The notes: a model not told the origin generated them from the sequence alone. A DNA stretch of 64,000 bases from Ferrovibrio sp. (GCF_002796975.1 NZ_PEKV01000004.1:291388-355387), one strand, 5' to 3'. Numbered from the stretch's first letter, positions 31,857-40,741 are shown. Numbers and translations are program-made.

Positions 31857-32686
31857 CACTTCTTCTCCCTGTTTTTGGATCGTGGCGCAGCGCTGGACTC
31901 CCCGGTCGCCGGCGCCACGCTGGCCGACCAAGTATTGCGATCCTCGCCGCGCACGCGGTCGAGGCTCATACGGAACTGGTAGCGATCCGGGCGGTACAGC
32001 CCGACAATGTATTCCACCGGCCGGCCGCTGCGATCCTGCACGATGCGGCTGATGCGCAAAAGCGGCGCTCCGATGGCCGTTTTCAGTGCCGGCGCCACGC
32101 GGGTATCGGCCAGGGTGGCGGACAGTGTCTGGTCGGCGCTGTCGATCACCACCCCGGATTTCTCCAGCAGGCCGAGCAAAGGCTCGCGCCCCAATTCCTT
32201 GCGGCCGAATTTGCGACCGATATCGGCGGGCACACAGGTGATAAGATAGGAAAACGGCCCATCGGCCAGCGAACGCACGCGCACCGAGCGCTGCACTTCC
32301 TCACCCGGTGCAATCCGCAGTGCGGCAGCCACGTCCGGGGCAGCGGGTTCATAGCTGAAATCGAGCAGTTCGACGTGGGTCTTCAGACCCATTGCCATCA
32401 GATTCTCGATCAGGCCTTCCACGCCGCCATGCACCGGTGGCGGTTCGTGATCGTGGGCCGCGACATGCGTGCCCTTGCCGCGCCCGCGCGTGACCAGGCC
32501 TTCAGCGGCGAGTTCCGCCAGCGCACGCCGGGCCGTGATGCGCGAGACATTGAACTGACGGGCGAGTTCCTCCTCACCGGGCACCTGGACGCCGGGCTTC
32601 AGGCGACCTTCGACGATCTGGCCGCGCAGGATCAGGAAAATCTGGTGATACAGGGGCGTCGGAATACGCGCGTCGACTACTTTCAC
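31856..32686 (-). CDS. GntR-family regulator with UTRA ligand domain (HutC subfamily)
   Basis: A 276-residue regulator. The N-terminal winged helix (about residues 8-75) has LYHQIFLILRGQIVEGRLKP and FNVSRITARRALAELAAEG. The UTRA effector domain spans about 95-245. The start is GTG at 32686, preceded by GGAGGGG. It heads the operon 31856-16831 and overlaps the binding-protein gene, so it probably autoregulates the whole catabolic cluster; a matching inverted repeat lies 29 bases upstream. The C-terminal Ser/Arg/Lys tail looks disordered. Confidence 0.92.
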   Translation of the reverse strand: MKVVDARIPTPLYHQIFLILRGQIVEGRLKPGVQVPGEEELARQFNVSRITARRALAELAAEGLVTRGRGKGTHVAAHDHEPPPVHGGVEGLIENLMAMGLKTHVELLDFSYEPAAPDVAAALRIAPGEEVQRSVRVRSLADGPFSYLITCVPADIGRKFGRKELGREPLLGLLEKSGVVIDSADQTLSATLADTRVAPALKTAIGAPLLRISRIVQDRSGRPVEYIVGLYRPDRYQFRMSLDRVRGEDRNTWSASVAPATGESSAAPRSKNREKK

Positions 32687-32714
32687 CGTTCCCCTCCGTT
32701 AGCACCTCACCTAT

Positions 32715-32732
32715 TGTTATACTGATAGAACA
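32715..32732 (-). promoter_or_regulatory. Candidate GntR operator upstream of the catabolic operon
   Basis: The inverted repeat TGTTATA-CTGA-TAGAACA has six of seven arm positions paired and the outer form TGTT-N10-AACA. A -35-like TTGACT (minus strand, 32743-32748) lies just upstream, so a bound repressor would cover the promoter. Confidence 0.45.
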
Positions 32733-32805
32733 TTTACCTGGGAGTCAATGCCGGAATTCGGAAACCGGCTCGGCTCAATGGTTCAGCTGAAGGTTCGAAA
32801 CGGCG

Positions 32806-33540
32806 TCACCGGATCGGCTGCAATCCGCCGCCGAGGAAAAGCTGTGCAATACGCGGATCGGCGCGGATGTTTGCCGCAGTATCTTCGATTCGCGTCTGCC
32901 CCAGTTCCAGTACCAAGCCGTAATCCGACATCTGCAGCGCCTGTTTGGCATTCTGCTCGATGAGCAGGATCGTGACGCCTTTGCCGCGCAATGCTTTCAG
33001 AATGCCGAACACCTCCTGCACCATCAGCGGCGACAGGCCGATGGACGGTTCGTCGATCAGGATCAGCTTCGGATCGAGCAGCAGGCCGCGTGCCACTTCC
33101 AGCAGCTTCTGCTGCCCGCCCGACAAGGTAGAAGCCTGACTGTCCGCCTTCTCGGCCAGGATGGGAAAGCCCTTCAGCATCGCGGCGACACGATCGGGCA
33201 GACCTGATTGGTCCTTCAGCGCGACGGCGCCGAGCTCAAGATTGTGCCGCACCGACAGCTCGGGGAAGATATTGCGACCCTGCGGCACATAGCAAACGCC
33301 AGCATCCAGCATCATGCGCGGCGTATGGCCGGTGACATCCCTGCCCTCGAACAGGATGCGGCCAGACCGCAATGGTAGCAGGCCGAAGATTGCCTTGAAC
33401 ATGGTCGACTTGCCGGCGCCATTCGGTCCGATCACCGTGGTGATCCTGCCGCGGCGGATACTGGTCGTGGTGCCATTCAGGATGGTCATCTTGCCGTAGC
33501 CGCCCACCACGGCATCAAGTTGCAGGATGCTATCACTCAT
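32806..33540 (-). CDS. livF: Branched-chain-type ABC transporter ATPase LivF (system 2)
   Basis: A 244-residue ATPase. Walker A is GPNGAGKST (about residues 37-45), the signature is LSGGQQKLLEVARGL and Walker B is LILIDEPSIGLSP. LivF-type VCYVPQGRNIFPELSV is present. I start at the ATG at 33540 (MSDSILQLDAVVGGYG), eight bases inside livG; an upstream ATG at 33558 also exists. It is the last gene of the second Liv operon and ends 119 bases before the GntR start. Confidence 0.94.
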   Translation of the reverse strand: MSDSILQLDAVVGGYGKMTILNGTTTSIRRGRITTVIGPNGAGKSTMFKAIFGLLPLRSGRILFEGRDVTGHTPRMMLDAGVCYVPQGRNIFPELSVRHNLELGAVALKDQSGLPDRVAAMLKGFPILAEKADSQASTLSGGQQKLLEVARGLLLDPKLILIDEPSIGLSPLMVQEVFGILKALRGKGVTILLIEQNAKQALQMSDYGLVLELGQTRIEDTAANIRADPRIAQLFLGGGLQPIR

Positions 33541-34291
33541 CGTTGGCCTGGTGTCCAAGATAAGCCTCGATCACATCCGGGTTGCTGCGGATTTCGGCCG
33601 GCTTGCCGGCCGCGATCAGGCGGCCTTCAGCCAACACAAGAATCCGCGTGCACAGCGACATGACAAATTCCATATTATGCTCGATCACCACGAAGGTGGC
33701 GCGGGTTTCGGCGTTGATCGCCTGCAACCGCTCCTTCAGGTTGGCCAGCATGGTCAGATTGACGCCGCCGGCCGGTTCATCCAGCAGCACCAGCCGCGGC
33801 CCAGCCATGAAAGCCATGGCGGCATCGAGCAGCTTCTGCTGGCCATAGGACAAACTACCGGCTTTTTCCTCAGCCAGATGACCAAGCCGAAAGAATTCGA
33901 TCATGCGGTTAGCGTCTGGCGTCAGCCCGGCATCGCGCGGCCCGAACAGGCGCTTCAACCGCGAGCCACGATGCTCCTGTGCGGCCAGGATCAGATTTTC
34001 ACGCACGCTGAGCTCCGGAAAGACCTGCAGCAATTGAAAAGTCCGGCTGACACCACGGCGATTGAGTTCGGACGGGCGCAGACCAGTCACCACGTCGCCG
34101 TCGACCCGTACCTCGCCCTCATCCGGCACCAGTTGACCGAGGATGCAATTGAACAGCGTCGACTTCCCCGATCCGTTGGGTCCGATGATGCCGAGGATTT
34201 CGCCTTCCTGCACATCGAAACTGACATTGCGTACAGCCTGCAGACCACCGAAAGACCGAGACAGTCTTTTCACATCCAGAACGCTGGTCAT
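33533..34291 (-). CDS. livG: Branched-chain-type ABC transporter ATPase LivG (system 2)
   Basis: A 252-residue ATPase. Walker A is GPNGSGKST (about residues 37-45), the signature is LSYGQQKLLDAAMAF, Walker B is LVLLDEPAGGVNL and the C-terminus is LivG-like (PDVIEAYLGHQ). It overlaps livM by four bases and livF by eight. It differs from LivG of system 1 in the signature motif, so the two systems are separate lineages rather than a recent duplication. Confidence 0.94.
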   Translation of the reverse strand: MTSVLDVKRLSRSFGGLQAVRNVSFDVQEGEILGIIGPNGSGKSTLFNCILGQLVPDEGEVRVDGDVVTGLRPSELNRRGVSRTFQLLQVFPELSVRENLILAAQEHRGSRLKRLFGPRDAGLTPDANRMIEFFRLGHLAEEKAGSLSYGQQKLLDAAMAFMAGPRLVLLDEPAGGVNLTMLANLKERLQAINAETRATFVVIEHNMEFVMSLCTRILVLAEGRLIAAGKPAEIRSNPDVIEAYLGHQANDE

Positions 34292-35280
34292 GGCCGCACC
34301 TTAGCGGCCTGCGGCAGTAGCACGGCCTTGATACGCAGCACGAGCACCACGACGCCACCCGGGCAGAAGGCCATCAGCACCATGACCAGGAAGGCATAGA
34401 TCAGCAGATACCAGGTTTCCGTGAAGCGTAGCCATTCCGGCAGCAGCACGGCAATAGCTGCGCCGACAAACGGCCCCAGGAAAGAACCGGCGCCACCGAC
34501 GATCACCATCAGCAGGTAGAGGAAGGACTGACTGAGCGCAAACGGGCTGGGATCGATGAACTCCACCAGCGGCGCATAGAGCGCGCCGGCGAAACCGCCA
34601 TAGGCCGAGCCAATGGCGAAGGTCAGCAGCTTGTAAAGTCGGACGTCGACGCCGAGGCTTTCGGCGCGCACCGGATTTTCGCGCAACGCCGTAAAGGCAC
34701 GGCCCCATGGCGAGCGCAGCATCCACCACATGCAAAAGGCCATGACCGCCATCACCGCCAGTACGAACCAGTAGAAATTCAGGAAAGGTCGCGTGTTGAT
34801 GCCGAACACAACAGGACGCTTGATGCCCGACAGTCCCATCACGCCGCCGGTCAACCACTGTTCGTTACGGAAAACCAGCCAGGCCATCACTGCGAAGGCC
34901 AGTGTAACGAAAGCGAGATAGTGCTTCTGCACGCGCAGCGCCGGTATGCCCAGCAGAATGCCGACGACGAAGGCGAGCAGCCCTGAGGCAGCAAAAGCCA
35001 GACCGAAGGGAATGCCGGCCTTGGTCAGCAGCGCCGCGGTATAGGCACCGATGCCGAGAAAAGCCGCTTGCGCCAGCGTTTCCTGTCCCGAATAGCCGAC
35101 GATCAGATTGACACCCATCGCGGCGATGGCCGTCACCAACCAGAGCGTCATGATATAGGTGCCGTAACGCTTCAGCCCCGGGTATGGCAGACCGTAGTCG
35201 GTCAGGTTGACCGGCGCGAATACCAAAACCAGCCCGAACAGGATAAGGCCGAGCGACCAGCACAGCGAAGAACGGCTCAT
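34288..35280 (-). CDS. livM: Branched-chain-type ABC transporter permease LivM (system 2)
   Basis: A 330-residue permease with about nine membrane helices. It has GVNLIVGYSGQETLAQAAFL (about residues 56-75), the LivM GYSGQ region, and the coupling loop RENPVRAESLGVDVRLYKLL (about 200-219). It overlaps livH at its start and livG at its end by four bases each. Confidence 0.93.
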   Translation of the reverse strand: MSRSSLCWSLGLILFGLVLVFAPVNLTDYGLPYPGLKRYGTYIMTLWLVTAIAAMGVNLIVGYSGQETLAQAAFLGIGAYTAALLTKAGIPFGLAFAASGLLAFVVGILLGIPALRVQKHYLAFVTLAFAVMAWLVFRNEQWLTGGVMGLSGIKRPVVFGINTRPFLNFYWFVLAVMAVMAFCMWWMLRSPWGRAFTALRENPVRAESLGVDVRLYKLLTFAIGSAYGGFAGALYAPLVEFIDPSPFALSQSFLYLLMVIVGGAGSFLGPFVGAAIAVLLPEWLRFTETWYLLIYAFLVMVLMAFCPGGVVVLVLRIKAVLLPQAAKVRP

Positions 35281-36155
35281 ACCGCGCGCTCCTCACGCCG
35301 GCCGAGCAGGCCCTGCGGCCGGAACAGGATGAACAGCACCAGCAGTATCAGCGGTACCGACTGGCGATAGCCGGTCGAGACATAGGCCGCCGCCAGATTG
35401 TCGATCACGCCGACCAGTAATCCACCGGCAATGGCGCCGCGCACCTGGTTGAAACCACCGACGATGGCGGCAACGAAAGCGGCCAGGCCGAGATGTTCGC
35501 CGTTGGAGAATTTCGCCAGATAGATCGGCGAGATCAGCAGCGAGGCCATGGCCGCCAGTGCCGCATTGATGATGAAAGTGTACATGATCATGCGCTCGAC
35601 CGGCACGCCGAGGATGCGCGCCACGGTCGGATTCTGCGCGGTGGCCTGCATCTGCCGGCCGGTGCGGGTGCGCGATAGGAACAGCTGCAAAGCGGCAATC
35701 ACCGCCAGCGCGATCAGCAATACGCCGATCTGCGACAGCGACAGTTGCACGCCAAGCACGCTGATCTGACGATCCGGGAAAATATAGGGGAAAGGCTGCG
35801 CCTCGGCGCTGTAGAAATCCTTGGCGCCTTCACGCAACAGCAGGCCGAGCGCGATGGTGGAGATCACCAGCGGTAGCACGCCCTGCTTCAGCATCGGATC
35901 GACCACGATCAGCTTGAAGACCATGCCGAGCAACAGGATCGAGACGAGGATAGCGACAAGGCAGGACAGCCAGAACGGCCCGCCGAGCCAGTTCATCGCC
36001 ACCAGCGCAAAGAAGGCCGGCAGCATGACAAATTCACCTTGGGCGAAATTGATCGTCTGCGATGTCTGCCAGAGCAGGGTGAAGCCGATTGCCGCAAGCG
36101 CATAGATCGCGCCGGTCGCCAGACCCGCAATCACCAGCTGGAGTATTTCGGCCAT
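35277..36155 (-). CDS. livH: Branched-chain-type ABC transporter permease LivH (system 2)
   Basis: A 292-residue permease with about eight helices. Motifs are GLATGAIYALAAIGFTLLWQ (about residues 11-30), INFAQGEFVMLPAF and RQMQATAQNPTVARILGVPV as the coupling loop. It follows the binding-protein gene by 75 bases, a gap that contains a 10-bp stem-loop, as in system 1. Confidence 0.93.
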   Translation of the reverse strand: MAEILQLVIAGLATGAIYALAAIGFTLLWQTSQTINFAQGEFVMLPAFFALVAMNWLGGPFWLSCLVAILVSILLLGMVFKLIVVDPMLKQGVLPLVISTIALGLLLREGAKDFYSAEAQPFPYIFPDRQISVLGVQLSLSQIGVLLIALAVIAALQLFLSRTRTGRQMQATAQNPTVARILGVPVERMIMYTFIINAALAAMASLLISPIYLAKFSNGEHLGLAAFVAAIVGGFNQVRGAIAGGLLVGVIDNLAAAYVSTGYRQSVPLILLVLFILFRPQGLLGRREERAV

Positions 36156-36192
36156 ATGCCTGTCATTCCTCGCGGCAGGCCGCGGTAAGAAA

Positions 36193-36223
36193 CGCTCCGG
36201 TCACCTGATCGACGACCGGAGCG
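36193..36223 (-). other. Stem-loop between binding protein and LivH (system 2)
   Basis: CGCTCCGGTC (36193-36202) pairs perfectly with GACCGGAGCG (36214-36223) across an 11-base loop. It lies just after the binding-protein stop at 36231 on the minus strand. It has no T-run. Its placement is the same as the unrelated-sequence stem-loop of system 1. Confidence 0.5.
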
Positions 36224-36230
36224 CCAGACT

Positions 36231-37373
36231 TCAGTTCTTCAGCTTCGGCAGGGTCTGGGTGATTACCTGCTTGCCGTTCTTCACTTCCGCCAGGAAGCTG
36301 ATGCGGTCGATCTCGCCGGTACTGTCCCAGCTGGCTTCCATCAGGATGCCCGGCACCTTGTTCGGCGTGATGGTCAGGCCATGCAGGGCGGCGGCAATAG
36401 CCTTCGGATCCAGCTTGCCGGCCTTCTCGGCGGCCGCCTTCACCATATAGACCGAAATATAGCCCTTCAGGCCGTTGTGGTCGGGCTTGTAGTTGAACTT
36501 GGCCTGGAATTTCTTGCCGAATTCCTGCACGGCCGGGATCGGTGCATCGACGGTGAGGCCGACATGACCTTTCACGCCGTTTGCAGCATCGCCTGCCAAG
36601 TCGATCACCTTCTGGCCCAGCAGCGTGGTCTCGCCGATCATCGGCTTGTTGAGACCCTGCTTCTTGGCCTCGCGCAGGAAGCGCGCGCTCTCTTCCTCGT
36701 TGAGGTAAATGAATACGGCATCGGCATTGGCACTCTTCAGCTTGATCACGTCGGCGGCAAAGTCGGCTTGGCCAGCTTCAGTCGAAAGGTCGGCTACCAC
36801 CTTGATGTTACGGCTGTTCAGTTCCTTGATGATGGCGTCGCGACCGCCCTTGCCGAAGTCGTTGTTCACAAACACCACCGCCACCGACTGGGCCTTTTCG
36901 CCATCGCGGAGATAGTTGGCCAGCTTCGGCATCGAGATATTCTGGCCGAACGAAGTGCGGAAGATGTATTTCGAGCCCTGCGCGGTCAGGTCGCCAGCCT
37001 CGCCACCCATGATCTGCGGCACTTCGGCATCGGCGGTCAGTTGCATGCTGGCCTTGACCGAACCGGAATAGATCGGGCCGAGAATCGCCACCGGCTTGTC
37101 GTCCAGCGCGCGCTGGATCGCGGCACGGGCCACGCCCGGATTGGTCTGGGTATCGACGGCCGGAATCTCGACCTTCTTGCCAAGGATGCCACCAGCAGCG
37201 TTCACTTCGGCTGCGGCAAGCTCAACGCCATTTTTCCAGTTGTTGCCGACCGTGGCGCCACCGCCCGAGAGTTCGATGATCACAGGCAGAAGCACGCTGT
37301 TCTGCGCGAAGGCGGGGCTGCCCAGTACCATGGCGGCTGCGGCCGCTGCGACAGCCAGTTTCGTAAATTGCAT
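36231..37373 (-). CDS. Liv-type solute-binding protein (system 2)
   Basis: A 380-residue type I periplasmic binding protein. The start is ATG at 37373 behind a GGAGG site; an upstream in-frame ATG at 37409 would add 12 residues before the signal peptide. The signal peptide (MQFTKLAVAAAAAAMVLGSP, cleaving after AFAQ) is Sec-type, in contrast to the Tat leader of system 1. The mature start is VLLPVIIELSGGGATVGNN. AILGPIYSGSVKASMQ and VAVVFVNNDFGKGG are conserved ligand-fold motifs. It leads the second Liv operon from its own promoter. The ligand is unknown. Confidence 0.92.
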   Translation of the reverse strand: MQFTKLAVAAAAAAMVLGSPAFAQNSVLLPVIIELSGGGATVGNNWKNGVELAAAEVNAAGGILGKKVEIPAVDTQTNPGVARAAIQRALDDKPVAILGPIYSGSVKASMQLTADAEVPQIMGGEAGDLTAQGSKYIFRTSFGQNISMPKLANYLRDGEKAQSVAVVFVNNDFGKGGRDAIIKELNSRNIKVVADLSTEAGQADFAADVIKLKSANADAVFIYLNEEESARFLREAKKQGLNKPMIGETTLLGQKVIDLAGDAANGVKGHVGLTVDAPIPAVQEFGKKFQAKFNYKPDHNGLKGYISVYMVKAAAEKAGKLDPKAIAAALHGLTITPNKVPGILMEASWDSTGEIDRISFLAEVKNGKQVITQTLPKLKN

Positions 37374-37432
37374 TATGTCCTCCGCTAATTTTTTTGTTCG
37401 CCGTGCCACATCTGCTGGCCACGGCGGCGGGG

Positions 37433-37461
37433 ATTGTGAAGCTGCTGCAATTTAACGTCAA
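37433..37461 (-). promoter_or_regulatory. Candidate sigma-70 promoter of Liv system 2
   Basis: On the minus strand, TTGACG (37456-37461) and CACAAT (37433-37438) are separated by 17 bases. The binding-protein ATG is about 60 bases downstream. Confidence 0.4.
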
Positions 37462-37512
37462 TTATCCGGCTGCCGTCTTCTCGCGATCCAGCGATTGTGC
37501 AGCGCAGCAACA

Positions 37513-37665
37513 TTAACTGGCCGGCTTGTCCTCGTCGTAGAGGATGCGTTCAGCCGCACCGTCGAGATCCTGGTACTGGCCATTGCGCAGCGACCACAGG
37601 AACAGGCCCAAGCCGGCGATGCCCAGCACCAGCGACAGCGGTACGAGATAGAAGAACTCATCCAT
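37513..37665 (-). CDS. ccoS: Cytochrome oxidase maturation protein CcoS
   Basis: A 50-residue protein read directly from the sequence. It begins MDEFFYLVPLSLVLGIAGLG, one membrane helix, then FLWSLRNGQYQDLDGAAERI and a YDEDKP end, the standard CcoS/FixS pattern. CcoS is needed for cofactor insertion into the cbb3 oxidase. Its ATG shares one base with the ccoI stop (TGATG). It is the last gene of the cco cluster. Confidence 0.93.
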   Translation of the reverse strand: MDEFFYLVPLSLVLGIAGLGLFLWSLRNGQYQDLDGAAERILYDEDKPAS

Positions 37666-39926
37666 CACTCCGCCCCTTCCGGCAGCGCGTCCGGCAGATT
37701 GCCCTGGGGCGCGGGAAGCGCCCGACGCAGTGGGTTCAGCCGCAGCGCATTGCCGACCACGATAATGGACGACGAGGACATCACCAGGGCGGCGATCAAA
37801 GGCGTGATATAACCGGCAACGGCAAATGGCAGTGCGATGGCATTATAGCCGAGCGACAACACGAAATTCTGCCGGATCAGCTTTCCGGCTTGGCGCGCCA
37901 CATCCATAGCCAGCGGCACCGCCGCCAGGCTGTCGCGCAGAAAGACGAAATCGGCGGCGTTACGCCCGATATCAGCAGCAGAGGCCGGCGCCATCGACGC
38001 GTGAGCAGCCGCAAGCGCCGGCGCATCATTCAGTCCGTCGCCGACCATCAGTACCTTGCGGCCCTCGGCAGCCAATGCGGCCAGACGCGCCGCCTTGCCA
38101 CCCGGCAGCATGGCAGCCTGATATTCGGCAACACCGAGTTGTTGCGCGATGGCCGCCACAGTCTCCAGCCGGTCGCCCGAGAGAATCTCGACGCGCAGGC
38201 CGCGCTGGTGCAGTTGGGTCACGACATCCCTGGCGTCGGGACGCAGGCGATCGTCAAAGCATAGGGTCGCCAACTGCACGCCATCTTTCACCAGTACGGT
38301 GCCGGCGGCCTCGTTCCCTTGACCAAGCGCCCAGCCGGCGCGACCCAGCCGATAGACGCAGCCAAGCGCTTCGGCTTCCAGACCAAGGCCGGGATGTTCC
38401 TCGATACGGGAAAATGGCAATGCGGCCCCTACCGTCGCAGCAGATATGGCGCGCGACTGCGGATGCCGCGAATGCATGGCCATGGCAGCGGCAATAGCCA
38501 GATGCTGCGGATCTATCTCGGTGCGATTGGTAAGAGTAAGTTGCCCCAGTGTGAGCGTGCCGGTCTTGTCGAACACCACGGTATCGATCTGATCGAGCCG
38601 TTCCAGTGCAGCGCCGTCCTTGACCATGATGCCGGCCTCGAACAACCGACGCGCCGCGACTACCTGCACCATTGGCACGGCAAGTGCCAACGCACAGGGG
38701 CAAGTAATAATCAAGACGGCAATTGCAATGGTGAGGGCGCGATGCACATCGCCCATCGCCAGCATCCAGCCGACGAAGCTGACGAAAGCAGCGGTATGCA
38801 CGACGGGGGCATAAAGCTGCGCGGCGCGATCGGCAATACGTCGATATCCGGCGCGGCCGGACTCGGCAGCTTCCATCAGACGCAGCATTTCGGCCAGAAA
38901 GGAATTCTGTGCCGTCGTCGTGGCCTGCAGTGTCAGCGGCGCGGTCAGGTTTAATGTACCGGCCTGCAGTTCGGTGCCGATACCGGCAGCCTGCGGCTGG
39001 CTTTCACCGTTGACCAGCGCGCAGTCGATATCGGAGGTACCGGCGATCACCCGACCATCGACCGGCACGCGCTCGCCAGCGGCCAGAATGATCTGCATCC
39101 CGGGCTGCAGTTCGTTGACCGGAAGATAATCGTGACTGCCATCAGCCCGGCGCACCACGGCGCCGCGTGCCGCCATACGCTCCAGGCCTTTCACTGCCTG
39201 CCGTGCACGCTCGCGCATCATGTGGTCGAGCACGCGGCCAATCAGCAGGAAGAACAGCAAAGAGATGGCTGCATCGAAATAAGCGTATTCGCCATGAGTA
39301 ACGGTGTCGTATATGCTCATGCCGAAGGCGAGCAGCACGCCGATCGAGATCGGCACGTCCATGTTGGCCTGGCCACGGCGCAGCACCTGCCAGGCCGAGC
39401 GGAAAAAGATCTGGCCCGAATACGCCGCCGACGGGATCGACACCAGCGCCGACAGCCAGTGGAACAGGTCGCGCGAGGCCGCATCGGCCCCGGCCCAGAT
39501 CGACATCGAGAACAGCATCACGTTGCCGGCGGCGAAGCCCGAGATGGCCAGTGCGCGCAGCAGCTGAGTCAGCACCGGGTCTTTGTCGTTGTCACCAGGA
39601 TCGTACAGATGTGCAGGATAGCCAAGGCGATCCAGCGTGGCGAACAGCGGTGGCGGCGAGGCCTGCCGCCACTGCACCGTGACCCTTTTAGTCGACAGAT
39701 TGACGCGTGCCCGGGCAATGCCGGGCAGGCTGCTCAAGCCCTGCTCAATGGTGTGGATACAGCCGCCGCAATGGATCGTCGGAACCGAGACTTCAGTCTG
39801 CTGCAGGCCATCACCAATCGAATGACTTGCCAGCAGGATTTCCTGCTGCGAAGGGCCCACCAGCCATTCCTGGCCGGTCTCCTGCGGCCGTCTTTCTGGC
39901 ACATTCCCTGGCAGGCAGCAGCTCAT
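37665..39926 (-). CDS. ccoI: Copper-translocating P-type ATPase CcoI/FixI
   Basis: A 753-residue Cu P1B-ATPase that supplies copper for cbb3 oxidase assembly. I start at the ATG at 39926 (MSCCLPGN, the usual Cys-pair start), one base after the DUF2189 stop; an ATG at 39980 lies within that gene. The HMA domain has HCGGCIHTIE (about residues 53-62). The CPC metal motif is in TCPCALALAVP, the phosphorylation site is DKTGTLT and the hinge is GDGLNDAPAL. There are eight membrane helices as expected. Its stop overlaps ccoS. Confidence 0.95.
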   Translation of the reverse strand: MSCCLPGNVPERRPQETGQEWLVGPSQQEILLASHSIGDGLQQTEVSVPTIHCGGCIHTIEQGLSSLPGIARARVNLSTKRVTVQWRQASPPPLFATLDRLGYPAHLYDPGDNDKDPVLTQLLRALAISGFAAGNVMLFSMSIWAGADAASRDLFHWLSALVSIPSAAYSGQIFFRSAWQVLRRGQANMDVPISIGVLLAFGMSIYDTVTHGEYAYFDAAISLLFFLLIGRVLDHMMRERARQAVKGLERMAARGAVVRRADGSHDYLPVNELQPGMQIILAAGERVPVDGRVIAGTSDIDCALVNGESQPQAAGIGTELQAGTLNLTAPLTLQATTTAQNSFLAEMLRLMEAAESGRAGYRRIADRAAQLYAPVVHTAAFVSFVGWMLAMGDVHRALTIAIAVLIITCPCALALAVPMVQVVAARRLFEAGIMVKDGAALERLDQIDTVVFDKTGTLTLGQLTLTNRTEIDPQHLAIAAAMAMHSRHPQSRAISAATVGAALPFSRIEEHPGLGLEAEALGCVYRLGRAGWALGQGNEAAGTVLVKDGVQLATLCFDDRLRPDARDVVTQLHQRGLRVEILSGDRLETVAAIAQQLGVAEYQAAMLPGGKAARLAALAAEGRKVLMVGDGLNDAPALAAAHASMAPASAADIGRNAADFVFLRDSLAAVPLAMDVARQAGKLIRQNFVLSLGYNAIALPFAVAGYITPLIAALVMSSSSIIVVGNALRLNPLRRALPAPQGNLPDALPEGAE

Positions 39927-39927
39927 T

Positions 39928-40728
39928 CTAGACTTCTTTGACCGGTTGCCGGATTGCCTTGTAGGCATGCCAGGTGGCATGGCCGACCAGCGGGAAGACC
40001 AGCACCAGGCCGAGCGTGCCGGTGATCAGGCTGAGCAGAAACAGCAGCAGCACGATAGCGCCCCAGGCCAGCATGACAGCGAGATTGTTCCAGACCAAGA
40101 CCATGCTGGTGCCCATCGCGGTGAAGGCGTCGACATCCTCGTTCAGCAGCATCGGGATCGAGAAGACGCTGATGGCAAACGAAAACGCCGCGAACAACCC
40201 ACCAACCGCACCGCCCACGATCAGCATAGCCCAGCCGAGCGGCGTGGTGAACAGCATCGGCGCGATATGCTCCAGTCCCGGGAACGGGGTGAGACCGAAG
40301 AACAACGCATAGATGATCACGGCGGCACGCATCCAGGTCAGCATTAGCAGGCAGAGAATGGCGCCTATGAATAGAATTTGCGCTCCGGCCTTCGCCTGTA
40401 CGAACAGGATCTCGCCGAACATCACCGGCTCGCCGGCGGTGAGCCGGCGGCTTTTCTCATACAGGCCGACGGCCAGGGCCGGACCGATCACCATGAATCC
40501 AGCCAGCGCCGGGAACAGGATGTAATCGAGTTCGAGCCGGAACAGACCGACGACGATGATCAACGAAGCGAAGAAAACGCCGAAGCCGTAAAAAAGGCTG
40601 ATGCTGGGTTTGACCCGGAGATCGCGCCAGCCGGCACTCAGCCAAGCGAACGCTACGCCCGGCGCAAGGTTGCGGCTGTATGCTTTTTCGCGCGGTAGCG
40701 GCGGAACAACGGCCGGAATCGTCGTCAT
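39928..40728 (-). CDS. DUF2189 family membrane protein
   Basis: A 266-residue integral membrane protein with about six helices. The conserved start FAWLSAGWRDLRVKPSISLF (about residues 28-47) and LFPALAGFMVIGPALAVGLY are typical of DUF2189. No function is established. It occupies the place where ccoG and ccoH normally lie between ccoP and ccoI, 13 bases after the small membrane peptide gene and one base before ccoI, so it is cotranscribed with the oxidase genes and may help its assembly. Confidence 0.85.
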   Translation of the reverse strand: MTTIPAVVPPLPREKAYSRNLAPGVAFAWLSAGWRDLRVKPSISLFYGFGVFFASLIIVVGLFRLELDYILFPALAGFMVIGPALAVGLYEKSRRLTAGEPVMFGEILFVQAKAGAQILFIGAILCLLMLTWMRAAVIIYALFFGLTPFPGLEHIAPMLFTTPLGWAMLIVGGAVGGLFAAFSFAISVFSIPMLLNEDVDAFTAMGTSMVLVWNNLAVMLAWGAIVLLLFLLSLITGTLGLVLVFPLVGHATWHAYKAIRQPVKEV

Positions 40729-40741
40729 GGCAATCTCTCCG

